NCBI RefSeq assembly: GCF_003325355.1 | Contig: NZ_CP030850.1 | Span: 2,976,001 to 3,040,000 of the forward strand | Reading direction: 5' to 3' | Source of the DNA: Runella rosea | GTDB lineage: Bacteria; Bacteroidota; Bacteroidia; Cytophagales; Spirosomataceae | DNA length: 64,000 nt | In this document: one piece after another, positions 9,281 through 18,675 of the stretch | Layout: each line of letters opens with the position of its first letter | Numbering within the stretch: the first letter of the stretch is position 1 | Made by a program: the position numbers and the translations under genes | Notes under the pieces: generated by a model | Databases searched by the model: none | What the model saw: the letters and a program-made list of their open reading frames with translations, nothing else | Told to the model about the DNA's origin: nothing

Positions 9281-10522
9281 TTATTTTGTCAAGGTCTGAC
9301 CGATAGGAAAATTTTTATTCGCTACAAAATCAAATACTTTTTTATACCCTTCGATGGCAGTATGAATATTTATTTCATCCGTAATAATGCCAAAAGAGCG
9401 TTTCCCAAACGTTTTGACCTTTTCAGGATCAGTCAATAATCTATCCAGCACCCTCACCAAATCAGCCTCGTTGCCGTTTTCAAAATAATACCCATTGTAA
9501 TCTTCTCTGACCAGACGCTTCTCTGTGCCGTCGGCAACCGAGCATACAATAGGCTTTGCAAAACACATTGCGTCATTAATAGAAAGTCCGCCCATTCCTC
9601 CCAATACATAGACTGCTGATTCGGAGAGGTATTGACCTAAATCAACCGCATTATACACCCCGCCCACAAAACGCACAGATTGAAGCAGTCCCATTTTTTG
9701 GGCCTGTGCTTTAAGAGGCTCTAATTCTGGCCCAAAACCCACCACCACAAGTTCAATATTAGGATAAGAGGGACGGAGTTGCTGAACAGCATTAATGATC
9801 AAATCAACACGTTTCCACTTGACCAAACGCCCTACGTGAATCAAACGATGTGGATTAGGAGGCAGGATGGCAGGACGATTTTTGACCGTTTCAAAAGCCG
9901 CCAAAAGCTCGTCCGTGTCGGGGGAATTAGAAATGACAAAAATTTTGTTGTCGGGTACGCCATAGCTCCCGATGATTTCACGGGCTTCATCTATGTAGTT
10001 TATGTGCGCGTCGGCTAGCGGCAAATTGATTCTCCGTATCAAGGAGGCTATCCAAAACAAAACGAACCCTTTCCACGTTTTTTTTGCACTACTGAAGTTT
10101 TCATTTAAGAACTTATCTGAAAAATAAAACTCTTTGACATGCCCCCAAATAGCGTAATTGAAAGGGATATCACGGGCAATGAGCTTTGTACCTAACTTTC
10201 GTAATTTTCTATAAAACAGCGGATTGAGTGTAAGGTAAAGAAAATAGGGCCAAGTTGTAAACACAACAATATCTGGACGAAACTCCTCTAGAGCTGGCAA
10301 TAAATTCCGGTAAAAAGCTTTACCATACCATGTCTTATATTCTTCCAATTCAAGGATGCGAAAAAGCGCGTTGTCTGTTTCTTCTTTTACCGCTGCGCCC
10401 GTAGCTTTTCCTTTCTGGGCAGGTTTTACCATTAAGATTTCATAATCGGTGGCGATGACTAACTTATTCAATAGAAGTTTGAAATAGTGAGGCAACGCAG
10501 GCATTACAAAACAAATACGCAT
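9281..10522 (-). CDS. Glycosyltransferase, GT4 family
   Basis: 413 residues, GT-B fold. The N-terminal part is MRICFVMPALPHYFKLLLNKL, with a hydrophobic stretch around residues 150-165 that may bring it to the membrane. The donor-binding half begins HRLIHVGRLVKWKRVDLIINAV and has VVVGFGPELEPLKAQA and YVLGGMGGLSINDAMCFAKP, a divergent EX7E region in which the first glutamate is not evident. It is the first gene of a two-gene operon with the next GT4 enzyme, five bases apart. It is probably part of cell-surface polysaccharide synthesis; the sugar is not known. Confidence 0.82.
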   Translation of the reverse strand: MRICFVMPALPHYFKLLLNKLVIATDYEILMVKPAQKGKATGAAVKEETDNALFRILELEEYKTWYGKAFYRNLLPALEEFRPDIVVFTTWPYFLYLTLNPLFYRKLRKLGTKLIARDIPFNYAIWGHVKEFYFSDKFLNENFSSAKKTWKGFVLFWIASLIRRINLPLADAHINYIDEAREIIGSYGVPDNKIFVISNSPDTDELLAAFETVKNRPAILPPNPHRLIHVGRLVKWKRVDLIINAVQQLRPSYPNIELVVVGFGPELEPLKAQAQKMGLLQSVRFVGGVYNAVDLGQYLSESAVYVLGGMGGLSINDAMCFAKPIVCSVADGTEKRLVREDYNGYYFENGNEADLVRVLDRLLTDPEKVKTFGKRSFGIITDEINIHTAIEGYKKVFDFVANKNFPIGQTLTK

Positions 10523-10642
10523 TTGCTACGAATTAAAGAGGGAAGTACATTACACGAACAAAAATAGGTAATCATTCTATATCTTTCTTCAACTATTCAA
10601 CAATCCACAGAAGTCCACATAGTAATTCAGTAAAACCTATTG

Positions 10643-10690
10643 GCCTACGACCAATTCATCAACATTGAATTGGTCGTAGGCTGTTTATTT
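10643..10690. terminator. Perfect 16-bp hairpin between two divergent genes
   Basis: GCCTACGACCAATTCA (10643-10658) pairs exactly with TGAATTGGTCGTAGGC (10666-10681) around a 7-base loop, and TGTTTATTT follows on the plus strand. It has terminator form, yet both flanking genes are transcribed away from it, so what it terminates is not clear. Confidence 0.55.
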
Positions 10691-10772
10691 AATATTGATT
10701 TTGAAGTAATATTGAACAACATTTTAGAAATAAAGTTATGAAAATGCGACCTTTGGCAAAAACTGCTCATCC

Positions 10773-11267
10773 ATGCTTATTTCTCTTATCGTAGCAGCGG
10801 CCCAAAATGGCGTTATCGGGCGTGATAATCAGCTTATCTGGCATTTGCCCGATGATTTGAAACAATTCAAACGACTCACCACTGGTCACCCCATCATCAT
10901 GGGGCGTAAAACATTTGACTCCATCGGAAAGCCCTTACCCAACCGAACATCTATCGTCATTACGCGAAATCAAGATTGGCAATTTGAAGGCGTAATTGTT
11001 GTCAATTCAGTCAACGAAGCCATTGAAGCCGCGCGCCAAACGGCCACCACCGAAGCCTTCGTCATCGGCGGGGCAGAAGTATACAAAATGGCATTGCCTG
11101 TAGCCGACAAAATCTATCTGACGGAAGTAAAAGCGGAGTTTGAAGGAGATGCCTATTTCTCTCTTCCCAATAAAGAAGATTGGCAGGAAGTCAGCAGGGT
11201 AATTCATGCAACCGACGAAAAACACACCATCGCCTTTGATTTTGTTGAGTTGATACGCCAAGGCTGA
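10773..11267 (+). CDS. folA: Dihydrofolate reductase
   Basis: Reduces dihydrofolate to tetrahydrofolate with NADPH. The 164 residues are a normal length. Family signatures: LIVAAAQNGVIGRDNQLIWHLPDDLKQFK (with the active-site acidic residue after LP), GHPIIMGRKTFDSIGKPLPNR, and the NADPH-binding AFVIGGAEVYKMALP. The start is the ATG at 10773. A peptidase gene follows on the same strand, 144 bases on, and may be cotranscribed. Confidence 0.96.
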   Translation: MLISLIVAAAQNGVIGRDNQLIWHLPDDLKQFKRLTTGHPIIMGRKTFDSIGKPLPNRTSIVITRNQDWQFEGVIVVNSVNEAIEAARQTATTEAFVIGGAEVYKMALPVADKIYLTEVKAEFEGDAYFSLPNKEDWQEVSRVIHATDEKHTIAFDFVELIRQG

Positions 11268-11411
11268 TAGTTAGAGTCCGTGAAGGCAGTAGTGTCTAAA
11301 CCGCCAGACATATGCAAGAAACGAGCCCCGTACCTGAGCAAGCTTCTTGCTAAAGTCAAGTATATTTTTGATTTTGCAAGACACTTTCATAACCGAGCGA
11401 TACCCTTCCTG

Positions 11412-12869
11412 ATGAAAAACGCACTCCGAGTGATTGCCATTGGCCTTGTTTTACTGATTGGCGTGTTGTTATTCAACACCTTCCGTATTTCATCTAAACA
11501 AATGGCTGGCATTGCTCCCGCACCAGCACTGACCATCAGCGATTCCGCCCTGACGCACTTATCCGATGCCGTTAAAATTCGTACCGTTTCGTACGAAGAT
11601 TTGTCGCTGATAGATAGTACGCAGTTTGAAAAATTCATTGGTTTTATAGAGCAGGCCTATCCCCTCACCCACGCGCGCCTCAAACGCGAACGAATCAACA
11701 GTTACGCTTTATTGTTTGAGTGGAAAGGAAAGAATCCTACCCTTAAACCCGCCCTGCTGATGGGCCACTACGATGTAGTTCCCGTAGTACAAGGCACCGA
11801 AAAAATGTGGAAACACCAACCCTTTGCGGGAGAAATTGTCGATGGTTTTATATACGGTCGCGGTACGTTGGACGACAAAGTAACAGTCATCGGGGTTTTG
11901 GAGGCAATCGAATATTTATTAAAACAAAACTACCAACCCGAGCGCTCCTTTTACTTGGCCTTCGGCCACGACGAAGAGGTTTCGGGGCGCTATGGGGCGC
12001 GTCAAATAGCGGCCCTACTCGAAACCAGAAAGGTACAGTTAGAATACGTTATGGATGAAGGCGGAACCATCAAAACCGATGGTGTTTCGGGCATTACCAC
12101 TCCTATTGCGCTCATTGGCATCGCCGAAAAAGGCTACACGACCCTCCAATTAACCTCGGTAGGCGATGGGGGCCATTCGTCCATGCCACCGCCCCAAACC
12201 AGCATCGGTATGATGGCCGAAGCGATTGACAAACTTCAGAAAAATCCATTTCCTGCACGTTTAGAAGGCGCGGCCAGTTATTTACAGGATTACCTCGCCC
12301 CCGAAATGCCCTTCGGCACCAAACTAGCCATGGCAAACCGTTGGCTACTCAAGCCCGTGATTGTCAATATGCTTACTAAAACCAACGCTGGCAACGCCAT
12401 GGTCCGTACCAGTATTGCCCCAACCGTAATTCACGCAGGTGTAAAAGACAACGTACTTCCTGTAGAGGTCATTGCCAAAATAAACTTCCGAATTCTGCCA
12501 GGTGACTCTGTAAAAGGTGTAGCCGAATATGTCAAAAAAACCATTGGTAACGAGCGCATTACAATTGAAACGCTCAAACAGTTTGACTCTGAACCCTCCC
12601 CCGTTTCTGATACCGCTACCCTTGGATTTCGGGCGTTGCACCGAACCATCAAAAGTTGTTTTCCAGATGTGATTGTAGCTCCCTATCTGGTGGTAGGTGC
12701 TACGGATGCGCGTTTTTACCGCAACGTGTGCTCAAACATCTACCGTTTTATGCCCGTTCGCATGAACGAAGAAGACCTTAAACGTCCGCACGGCACCAAC
12801 GAGCGCATCAGTGTAACTGATTTCAAAAATGTAGTAAAGTTTTATGTTGAATTGGTAAAAGGGAGTTAA
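11412..12869 (+). CDS. M20 family zinc peptidase (carboxypeptidase S-like)
   Basis: 485 residues with an N-terminal membrane anchor (VIAIGLVLLIGVLLFNTF), so it is probably exported and membrane-attached. Zinc-site motifs: MGHYDVVP (H119, D121), GRGTLDDK (D154), the catalytic pair in GHDEEVSG (E188/E189), VMDEGG (about 215) and the C-terminal RPHGTNE histidine. The middle part is the M20 dimerisation domain. The family cleaves peptides or N-acyl amino acids, and CPS1-like members have this anchor. The frame continues upstream to a GTG at 11280, but the ATG at 11412 places the hydrophobic anchor at the N-terminus as expected. Confidence 0.88.
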   Translation: MKNALRVIAIGLVLLIGVLLFNTFRISSKQMAGIAPAPALTISDSALTHLSDAVKIRTVSYEDLSLIDSTQFEKFIGFIEQAYPLTHARLKRERINSYALLFEWKGKNPTLKPALLMGHYDVVPVVQGTEKMWKHQPFAGEIVDGFIYGRGTLDDKVTVIGVLEAIEYLLKQNYQPERSFYLAFGHDEEVSGRYGARQIAALLETRKVQLEYVMDEGGTIKTDGVSGITTPIALIGIAEKGYTTLQLTSVGDGGHSSMPPPQTSIGMMAEAIDKLQKNPFPARLEGAASYLQDYLAPEMPFGTKLAMANRWLLKPVIVNMLTKTNAGNAMVRTSIAPTVIHAGVKDNVLPVEVIAKINFRILPGDSVKGVAEYVKKTIGNERITIETLKQFDSEPSPVSDTATLGFRALHRTIKSCFPDVIVAPYLVVGATDARFYRNVCSNIYRFMPVRMNEEDLKRPHGTNERISVTDFKNVVKFYVELVKGS

Positions 12870-13086
12870 AAACACGTTGAAATATTCCCAAAAACGGCTA
12901 TTTATTTTTCAAATTCTCACTTTTTAGGGCCTAATGTAGTAAGATAAAATTCAGTTGTTTCCTGATTTATTTCTATATTCTAAGCATCTTTTAATGTCAA
13001 CTTGGCCCATATAACTCACTTTTTTGGTAATTTTAAACTTAATTTACACGTAATATTGCCTCAATGTTAAATCAACGCAATTCGAT

Positions 13087-13094
13087 TACTTTTG
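13087..13094 (+). promoter_or_regulatory. -7 promoter element before the ECF sigma gene
   Basis: TACTTTTG matches the Bacteroidetes -7 consensus TAnnTTTG and would start transcription near 13101, 16 bases before the ATG. I found no well-spaced -33 TTTG, so the call rests on one element. The preceding 12870-13086 gap is AT-rich with nothing else recognisable. Confidence 0.35.
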
Positions 13095-13116
13095 CGGTAT
13101 AAATCCTTTGATTGAA

Positions 13117-13734
13117 ATGATTTCAAAATCGTTGCCAAGTTTTGATGAAGCCTTCGCTTGGGATTGCTTTAGAGGAGGAGACAAAAAGGCCTTTGCCGAA
13201 ATCTACGAACGGTTTGTGAAAGTACTTTATAACTATGCCTACAAACTGACCCACGACCCGCAAATCTCTCAAGATGCAGTGCAAGAGCTTTTTGTGGAAA
13301 TATGGGACACGCGCGAGCGGTTGAGTGCCACCACTTCGATTCGATTTTATCTGTATCGGGCGCTGCGGCGCAAGATTCATCGGTCTTACCAAACCGAGTG
13401 GCGTACCGATCTGAATTCTTTGCAGGACCATGAGATTCCTGATACGCTACTGTGGCCTTCTATCGAAGAAATGACTATTACGGAAGAGACGTTTGATGCC
13501 AATGTAAAGTGGTTAAAATCTCAGCTTGAACAGCTCTCGGCCCGGGAATACGAAGCACTCCAACTACGCTTTTATGATGGGTTGGAATATGATCAAATCG
13601 CGGAAATACTGCAAATCAACGACCAATCGGCCCGAAATTTAATCACCCGGGCCATTCAGCGTTTGCGCCGAAACCTCCCCGATTCATTGCTTCACGTGCT
13701 GCTGTATTACGTTTTCCAATTTTCTGTTAAATAA
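13117..13734 (+). CDS. RNA polymerase sigma factor, ECF subfamily (FecI-like)
   Basis: 205 residues with the two ECF regions: region 2 (FAEIYERFVKVLYNYAYKLT, DAVQELFVEIWDTRERL, FYLYRALRRKIH) binding core polymerase and the -10 element, and region 4 (LSAREYEALQLRFYDGLEYDQIAEIL, then the helix-turn-helix SARNLITRAIQRLRR) binding -35. The ATG at 13117 is preferred over a TTG at 13108. Immediately downstream are a FecR anti-sigma gene and a SusC with an STN domain. In known systems this set forms a relay in which the loaded outer-membrane transporter releases the sigma factor to transcribe its own uptake genes. Confidence 0.93.
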   Translation: MISKSLPSFDEAFAWDCFRGGDKKAFAEIYERFVKVLYNYAYKLTHDPQISQDAVQELFVEIWDTRERLSATTSIRFYLYRALRRKIHRSYQTEWRTDLNSLQDHEIPDTLLWPSIEEMTITEETFDANVKWLKSQLEQLSAREYEALQLRFYDGLEYDQIAEILQINDQSARNLITRAIQRLRRNLPDSLLHVLLYYVFQFSVK

Positions 13735-13837
13735 TTTCAAAAAAAATTCAGAAAAAGTGAGTTACCGATAAAGTTTCCTGCTTTTTCTTCATGAGGGGTA
13801 AACGTTTACTGTTTACACGCCATTCGATTTATTATTT

Positions 13838-14899
13838 ATGAAGCCCCTTTCCGAATTTTCTGCGCGTGATTTTGCCGAACATCCGGACTTCAGAAATTGG
13901 GTACAAGCCCCAACGCCGGAGTCGGATACTTTTTGGGAAAATTATCGCCAGACTTATCCACACCAACAACCCCATATACTGAGGGCCCAAGCTTTGGTTA
14001 AAGCCATCGCCGAAAGCCCTCAGTTTTTTCCTTCCGATTCCCAACTTTCCGAGATGTGGCAGTTTGTAGAAGCTCACACATCGGAGAAAACTCCCACACC
14101 AGTCGTTCGTTCATTGAGAGGATGGTGGGCTGCCGCCGCAGCCGTCATTTTGGTCATGGCCGCGGGATGGATTTGGTGGCAGCAACGTCAACAGCCTATT
14201 TCGTACGATACCATCGTTGCCACCGCAACCAAGCAATTAGAAGAACGAATCAACACCCAAAATCAGATCCAACACCTTCGCCTTCCCGACGGAAGTTCGG
14301 TACAGTTGGCACCCAAAAGTCGTCTGAGTTTTGCGAAAAAATTCGAAAACCTACGCGAAGTATACCTAGATGGAGAAGCTTACTTTGAAGTAAAACGTGA
14401 CCCCGAACATCCTTTTCTGGTATACGCCGCCGAAACTGTGACCCAAGTAGTAGGTACGAGTTTTACCGTGCAGGCCTTTGTGGGGAAACCCAACGTAAAC
14501 GTGTCGGTCCGGGAAGGCAAGGTAGCGGTCTCGTCGCGAAAAAATCTATCTAACGACCTTAAAAACACGGTTTTACTTGCAGCCAACCAACAGGCAACGT
14601 TTGTCAGAAACGGGGAAATTTTGGTAAAATCGCTGGTAGAAAACCCCGCTAAAATCACCACCAATCAGCAAGAATTGGTTTACACTGACCGTTCAGCGGT
14701 GAATGTATTGCGTGACTTAGAGCAACAATACGGGGTAGAATTGGTATACGATGAAGAAGTGTTGAAAAAATGCTTTGTTACAATAAGTTTTTCTGACGAA
14801 GTATTTTATGAGCGTCTGCGTTTACTCTGCCGTACCATCGGTGCCGAGTACGAAACCATTGAGGCCCAGATTGTCATTAAATCCAACGGATGCCAATAA
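13838..14899 (+). CDS. FecR family anti-sigma factor
   Basis: Inner-membrane regulator of 353 residues. The cytoplasmic N-terminal part (1-95) binds the sigma factor, one membrane helix (about 97-114, WWAAAAAVILVMAAGWIWW) follows, and the periplasmic part has the FecR domain (LPDGSSVQLAPKSRLSF, VYLDGEAYFEV, FLVYAAETVTQVVGTSFTV) and a C-terminal DUF4974/STN-like domain (RSAVNVLRDLEQQYGVELVYDE). It should receive the signal from the STN domain of the SusC encoded next and control the sigma factor encoded 104 bases upstream. Confidence 0.93.
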   Translation: MKPLSEFSARDFAEHPDFRNWVQAPTPESDTFWENYRQTYPHQQPHILRAQALVKAIAESPQFFPSDSQLSEMWQFVEAHTSEKTPTPVVRSLRGWWAAAAAVILVMAAGWIWWQQRQQPISYDTIVATATKQLEERINTQNQIQHLRLPDGSSVQLAPKSRLSFAKKFENLREVYLDGEAYFEVKRDPEHPFLVYAAETVTQVVGTSFTVQAFVGKPNVNVSVREGKVAVSSRKNLSNDLKNTVLLAANQQATFVRNGEILVKSLVENPAKITTNQQELVYTDRSAVNVLRDLEQQYGVELVYDEEVLKKCFVTISFSDEVFYERLRLLCRTIGAEYETIEAQIVIKSNGCQ

Positions 14900-14964
14900 C
14901 CTTGCATTCAGTTGCGTTTTATTGAATAGATTTTTATATCCACTCCTCTTTTTAAAAGCAAAAT

Positions 14965-14991
14965 GGCCGGTGAAGGACCAGTTCACCGACC
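14965..14991. repeat. Hairpin between fecR and susC
   Basis: GGCCGGTGAA and TTCACCGACC pair at 9 of 10 positions around a 7-base loop. It lies just before the terminator at 15002, making two stacked structures in the leader before susC. Confidence 0.4.
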
Positions 14992-15001
14992 AAAAATAGA
15001 T

Positions 15002-15044
15002 AAGCCCTCAACCGTGTGCAATACGGTTGAAGCAGGGCTTTTTT
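15002..15044 (+). terminator. Terminator between fecR and susC
   Basis: Two-part stem: outer AAGCCCT / AGGGCTT and inner ACCGT / ACGGT, followed by a run of six T. It separates the sigma/anti-sigma pair from susC and implies either a separate susC promoter or regulated read-through. Confidence 0.8.
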
Positions 15045-15114
15045 GTCGTGTCCGCGTTTTCCACATCGAACAAAACAAACAAAAATATGAATTTTTTTTC
15101 CAACTAATCATTGG

Positions 15115-18100
15115 TTGTACGTAGCCTTGAAAATTACTACTGCCCAACTCGTTTTCGTACTGCTGTTGCTGAGCGTTGTCTACCCCCGACGAGCCGCAGC
15201 CCAGGATGTACTCAACCAACGGTTCTCGTTAAAGGTTGAGAACCAATCCTTGCGCCAAGTGCTCAATAAAATCGAGAAACAGGCAAAAGTTCGTTTTTCG
15301 TACCGCTCCGAAATACTTAAAAAAGTACCAGTGGTCAACCTAACGGTGAAAGACGAAAAGTTGGAAAATGTGTTTGAACAACTTTTTTCGCCCCTCCAAA
15401 TCAACTATGAGATTGTGAGTCGAAAACAAATTGTACTCACCAAAAAACCGCAAAGAATCACGGTTTCACCCTTAGAACTTCCTAAACGCACCAAAAGCAC
15501 GTCCATAGAAACCCTCATCTCTGGAACGGTCAAAGGGGAAAACGGCGAAGGGCTACCTGGCGTAAATATTTTGGTCAAAGGAACGGTCAAAGGGACTTCC
15601 ACCGACATTAACGGCCACTTTACCCTCTCCGCTCCTGTTCCACAAACAGTTTTGGTATTAAGTTACGTTGGCTACCTCCGTCGGGAAATAATGGTGGGGA
15701 ATCGAACCACCCTCGAAATTATCATGGATTCTGATTCCAAATTACTTTCAGAAGTAATAGTCGTAGGCTACGGAACCCAAAAGAAAGCACATTTAACCGG
15801 TGCTGTTGACCAAGTGACAAGCGAAGTACTCGAAAACCGTTCATTGCCCAACCTGACCCAAGGTTTACAGGGTGTAATTCCCAATTTAAACCTCCGCATG
15901 GCCGACGGCAAACCCATTCAATCCCCTTTGTATAATATTCGCGGCACTACTTCCATTGGGCAGGGAGGAAACGCCCTGATATTAATTGACGGCGTAGAGG
16001 GCGATCCTAGCCGCCTCAATCCCAACGATGTAGCCAGCGTAACGGTCTTAAAAGATGCGGCGTCGGCGGCTATCTACGGCGCACGAGGGGCATTTGGGGT
16101 GGTACTGATTACCACCAAAAGTCCCCAAAAAGACAAAACTGTGATTACTTATTCGCTCAACCATTCCATCAAAAGCCCCACCACGCTTCCTAAATTCGTG
16201 ACCAATGGCTACGAGTTTGCAAAGATGTTTAATGAGAGCTGGACGGCTTGGAATGATTATTCACAGACCCCGCAAAACGTAAATAAAACACTTCGCTTCT
16301 CTCCCGCCTACCTGACCGAATTCGAACGCAGGAACAATGACCCCACCCTGCCCAAAACGGACATTGACCCCGCCACGGGCGAGTACGTCTACTACGAAAA
16401 TACCGACTGGTACAAAGAGTTATACAAAGAAAATAACAGTGCCACGGAGCACAACCTTTCGGTGTCGGGTAGCAGTGGCAAAGCGGATTTTTACGTAACA
16501 GGTCGTTATTATACGCAAAGCGGCCTATTTCGTTACAATTCCGACGACTACCGCCTCATGAGCGTACGGGCCAAAGGATCGGTTCAGCCGTTTCCGTGGT
16601 TGAAAGTGACCAATAACGCCGATTTTTCTTCCATGAAATACCATAATCCGCTCAACGTAGGTGAAGGCGGAGGTATCTGGCGCAACATTGCCGACGAAGG
16701 CCACATGATGGCACCAATGTTTAATCCTGACGGAACCCTTTCTTATTCGGCGGCGTATACGGTAGGGGATTTTTGGTACGGCAAAAACGGCATTGACATG
16801 GACAAACGCGTGTTTAGAAACACTACCGATTTTACCAGCCAATTTTTCAATGACCAATTCAGAATAAAAGGGAACTTTACGTTTCAGAATACCGACGATA
16901 ACGAATACCGCCGTCGGGTGCCTGTACCCTATAGCCGCAAACCTGGCGTGGTTGAATACGTAGGCACGGGAACCAACGATTTGCAGAATATTTACCGTGA
17001 AACGCTCTACACCGCAACCAACCTATACGCAGAGTACGAGCCTAAAATCAGTCAAAATCATTACTTAAAAGCATTGGTGGGGTATAACTACGAATTGTCA
17101 ACTTTTCGCCGCCTCGAAACCTTACGTAATGGGCTGATTTACGAAGATGCAAACGACATTAACCTTGCCTTGGGGCAGTCGGTCAGTACGAGCGGCGGCT
17201 GGGAAAAATGGGCAGTTGTGGGTGGTTTTTACCGGTTAAATTATTCATTTAAAGACAAATACTTGTTGGAACTCAACGGCCGCTACGATGGCTCGTCCAA
17301 ATTTCCATCAAATGAGCGGTACGCCTTCTTCCCCTCTGTTTCGGCGGGTTGGCGCCTATCCAACGAATCTTTCTGGAAAATTTTACCCAAATTTATCAGC
17401 GACCTTAAAATCAGAGGCTCCTACGGCTCGCTCGGCAACGGAAGCATTGGCTCTTATGCGTTTCAGGAGCAATTTTCCATTTCGCAATCCAACCGAATTT
17501 TAAACGGAGTCCGTCCCCAAAAAACGGGGCAACCAAGCGTCATTCCCGATGGCCTCACTTGGGAAACTTCGACCACACAGGATATAGGAATCGACTTAGG
17601 CATGTTTAGCAATCGCCTAATTCTGAACGCCGATGCCTACATTCGCAAAACGACCAATATGTTTACGGTGGGAATGACACTACCCGCGGTTTTCGGGACC
17701 GATATTCCCAAAGGGAACTACGCCGACCTCACTACCAAAGGCTGGGAGGGAGTTTTGTCGTGGCGAGATAAATTCCAAACAGGTGGTAAGCCTTTCGACT
17801 ACGAAGTACGCCTTACAATGGCTGATTATACTTCTACCATCGACAAATTCAACAATCCCAACAAGAAACTTAGTGACTACTATGCGGGACAAACCATCGG
17901 TGAAATTTGGGGTTATACTACCGACGGGTACTTTACTTCCCTCGGCGACGTGGAAAACTCCGCCAAACAAACCTTGTTTAAGGCCTCTAACACGGGACAA
18001 TGGCTACCTGGTGACATAAAATTCAGAGATTTGAACGGCGATGGCCAGATTGACAACGGTGATAATACTGTGGCAAGCCCAGGCGACCGCAGCATCATCG

Positions 18101-18654
18101 GCAATTCGACGCCTCGTTATACCTACGGAATCATCCTCAGTGCCAACTGGAATAACTTCTTTTTTTCGACTTTCTTTCAAGGTGTTGGGCAACAGGATTG
18201 GTGGCCTGGTCCCGAAGCTGCCATTTTTTGGGGACAATACAATCGTCCGTACAATAAGTTGCCCGAATGGCATACGGGGAATATTTGGTCGCCCGAAAAC
18301 CCCAATGCCTACTTGCCGCGTTACCGGGGGTACGTAACGCAAAACAGCGCAGGGGAGTTGTATCAGGCCCAAACTAAATACCTTCAGAACGCGGCCTATC
18401 TCCGGATGAAAAATCTTCAGATTGGCTATAATTTACCCCGCGTGCTCACTAAAAAGTTGGGAATGAGCACGGCCAAACTTTTTGTTTCGGGCGAGAATCT
18501 CGCAACATGGTCACCACTCTACAAACTCACCCGCGATTTGGACGTAGAAAACCTCGGTCAGTCCGACAATGTGGTCACCAATGGAAACAGCGGCAACGGA
18601 TACAACTATCCGATTTTGAAAAGCATTACTGTCGGCCTGTCGGCGACATTCTAG
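15115..18654 (+). CDS. SusC/RagA TonB-dependent transporter with STN signalling domain (FecA-type)
   Basis: Outer-membrane TonB-dependent importer of about 1,180 residues. In order: signal peptide (KITTAQLVFVLLLLSVVYPRRAAAQ), STN domain (about 35-90, VENQSLRQVLNKIEKQAKVRF), carboxypeptidase-regulatory-like domain (ISGTVKGENGEGLPGVNILVKG, about 135-215), plug domain with VIVVGYGTQKKAHLTGAV and SusC signature ASVTVLKDAASAAIYGARGA, then a 22-strand barrel ending LKSITVGLSATF. The STN domain should signal to FecR. No ATG exists in the first 190 codons; the open frame begins with TTG at 15115. An ATG at 15087 would give MNFFPTNHWLYVALK, a typical start for this group, if the T run at 15092-15099 were one base shorter. 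Substrate unknown; the neighbouring phosphatase is a hint. Confidence 0.93.
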   Translation: MYVALKITTAQLVFVLLLLSVVYPRRAAAQDVLNQRFSLKVENQSLRQVLNKIEKQAKVRFSYRSEILKKVPVVNLTVKDEKLENVFEQLFSPLQINYEIVSRKQIVLTKKPQRITVSPLELPKRTKSTSIETLISGTVKGENGEGLPGVNILVKGTVKGTSTDINGHFTLSAPVPQTVLVLSYVGYLRREIMVGNRTTLEIIMDSDSKLLSEVIVVGYGTQKKAHLTGAVDQVTSEVLENRSLPNLTQGLQGVIPNLNLRMADGKPIQSPLYNIRGTTSIGQGGNALILIDGVEGDPSRLNPNDVASVTVLKDAASAAIYGARGAFGVVLITTKSPQKDKTVITYSLNHSIKSPTTLPKFVTNGYEFAKMFNESWTAWNDYSQTPQNVNKTLRFSPAYLTEFERRNNDPTLPKTDIDPATGEYVYYENTDWYKELYKENNSATEHNLSVSGSSGKADFYVTGRYYTQSGLFRYNSDDYRLMSVRAKGSVQPFPWLKVTNNADFSSMKYHNPLNVGEGGGIWRNIADEGHMMAPMFNPDGTLSYSAAYTVGDFWYGKNGIDMDKRVFRNTTDFTSQFFNDQFRIKGNFTFQNTDDNEYRRRVPVPYSRKPGVVEYVGTGTNDLQNIYRETLYTATNLYAEYEPKISQNHYLKALVGYNYELSTFRRLETLRNGLIYEDANDINLALGQSVSTSGGWEKWAVVGGFYRLNYSFKDKYLLELNGRYDGSSKFPSNERYAFFPSVSAGWRLSNESFWKILPKFISDLKIRGSYGSLGNGSIGSYAFQEQFSISQSNRILNGVRPQKTGQPSVIPDGLTWETSTTQDIGIDLGMFSNRLILNADAYIRKTTNMFTVGMTLPAVFGTDIPKGNYADLTTKGWEGVLSWRDKFQTGGKPFDYEVRLTMADYTSTIDKFNNPNKKLSDYYAGQTIGEIWGYTTDGYFTSLGDVENSAKQTLFKASNTGQWLPGDIKFRDLNGDGQIDNGDNTVASPGDRSIIGNSTPRYTYGIILSANWNNFFFSTFFQGVGQQDWWPGPEAAIFWGQYNRPYNKLPEWHTGNIWSPENPNAYLPRYRGYVTQNSAGELYQAQTKYLQNAAYLRMKNLQIGYNLPRVLTKKLGMSTAKLFVSGENLATWSPLYKLTRDLDVENLGQSDNVVTNGNSGNGYNYPILKSITVGLSATF

Positions 18655-18675
18655 ACTAAAATCAGCCTTGCACAA

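Noticed and set aside
11280-11411. Longer N-terminus of the M20 peptidase from a GTG at 11280.
   Set aside because: It would place the membrane anchor 50 residues inside the protein; the ATG at 11412 puts the anchor at the N-terminus, as in related enzymes.
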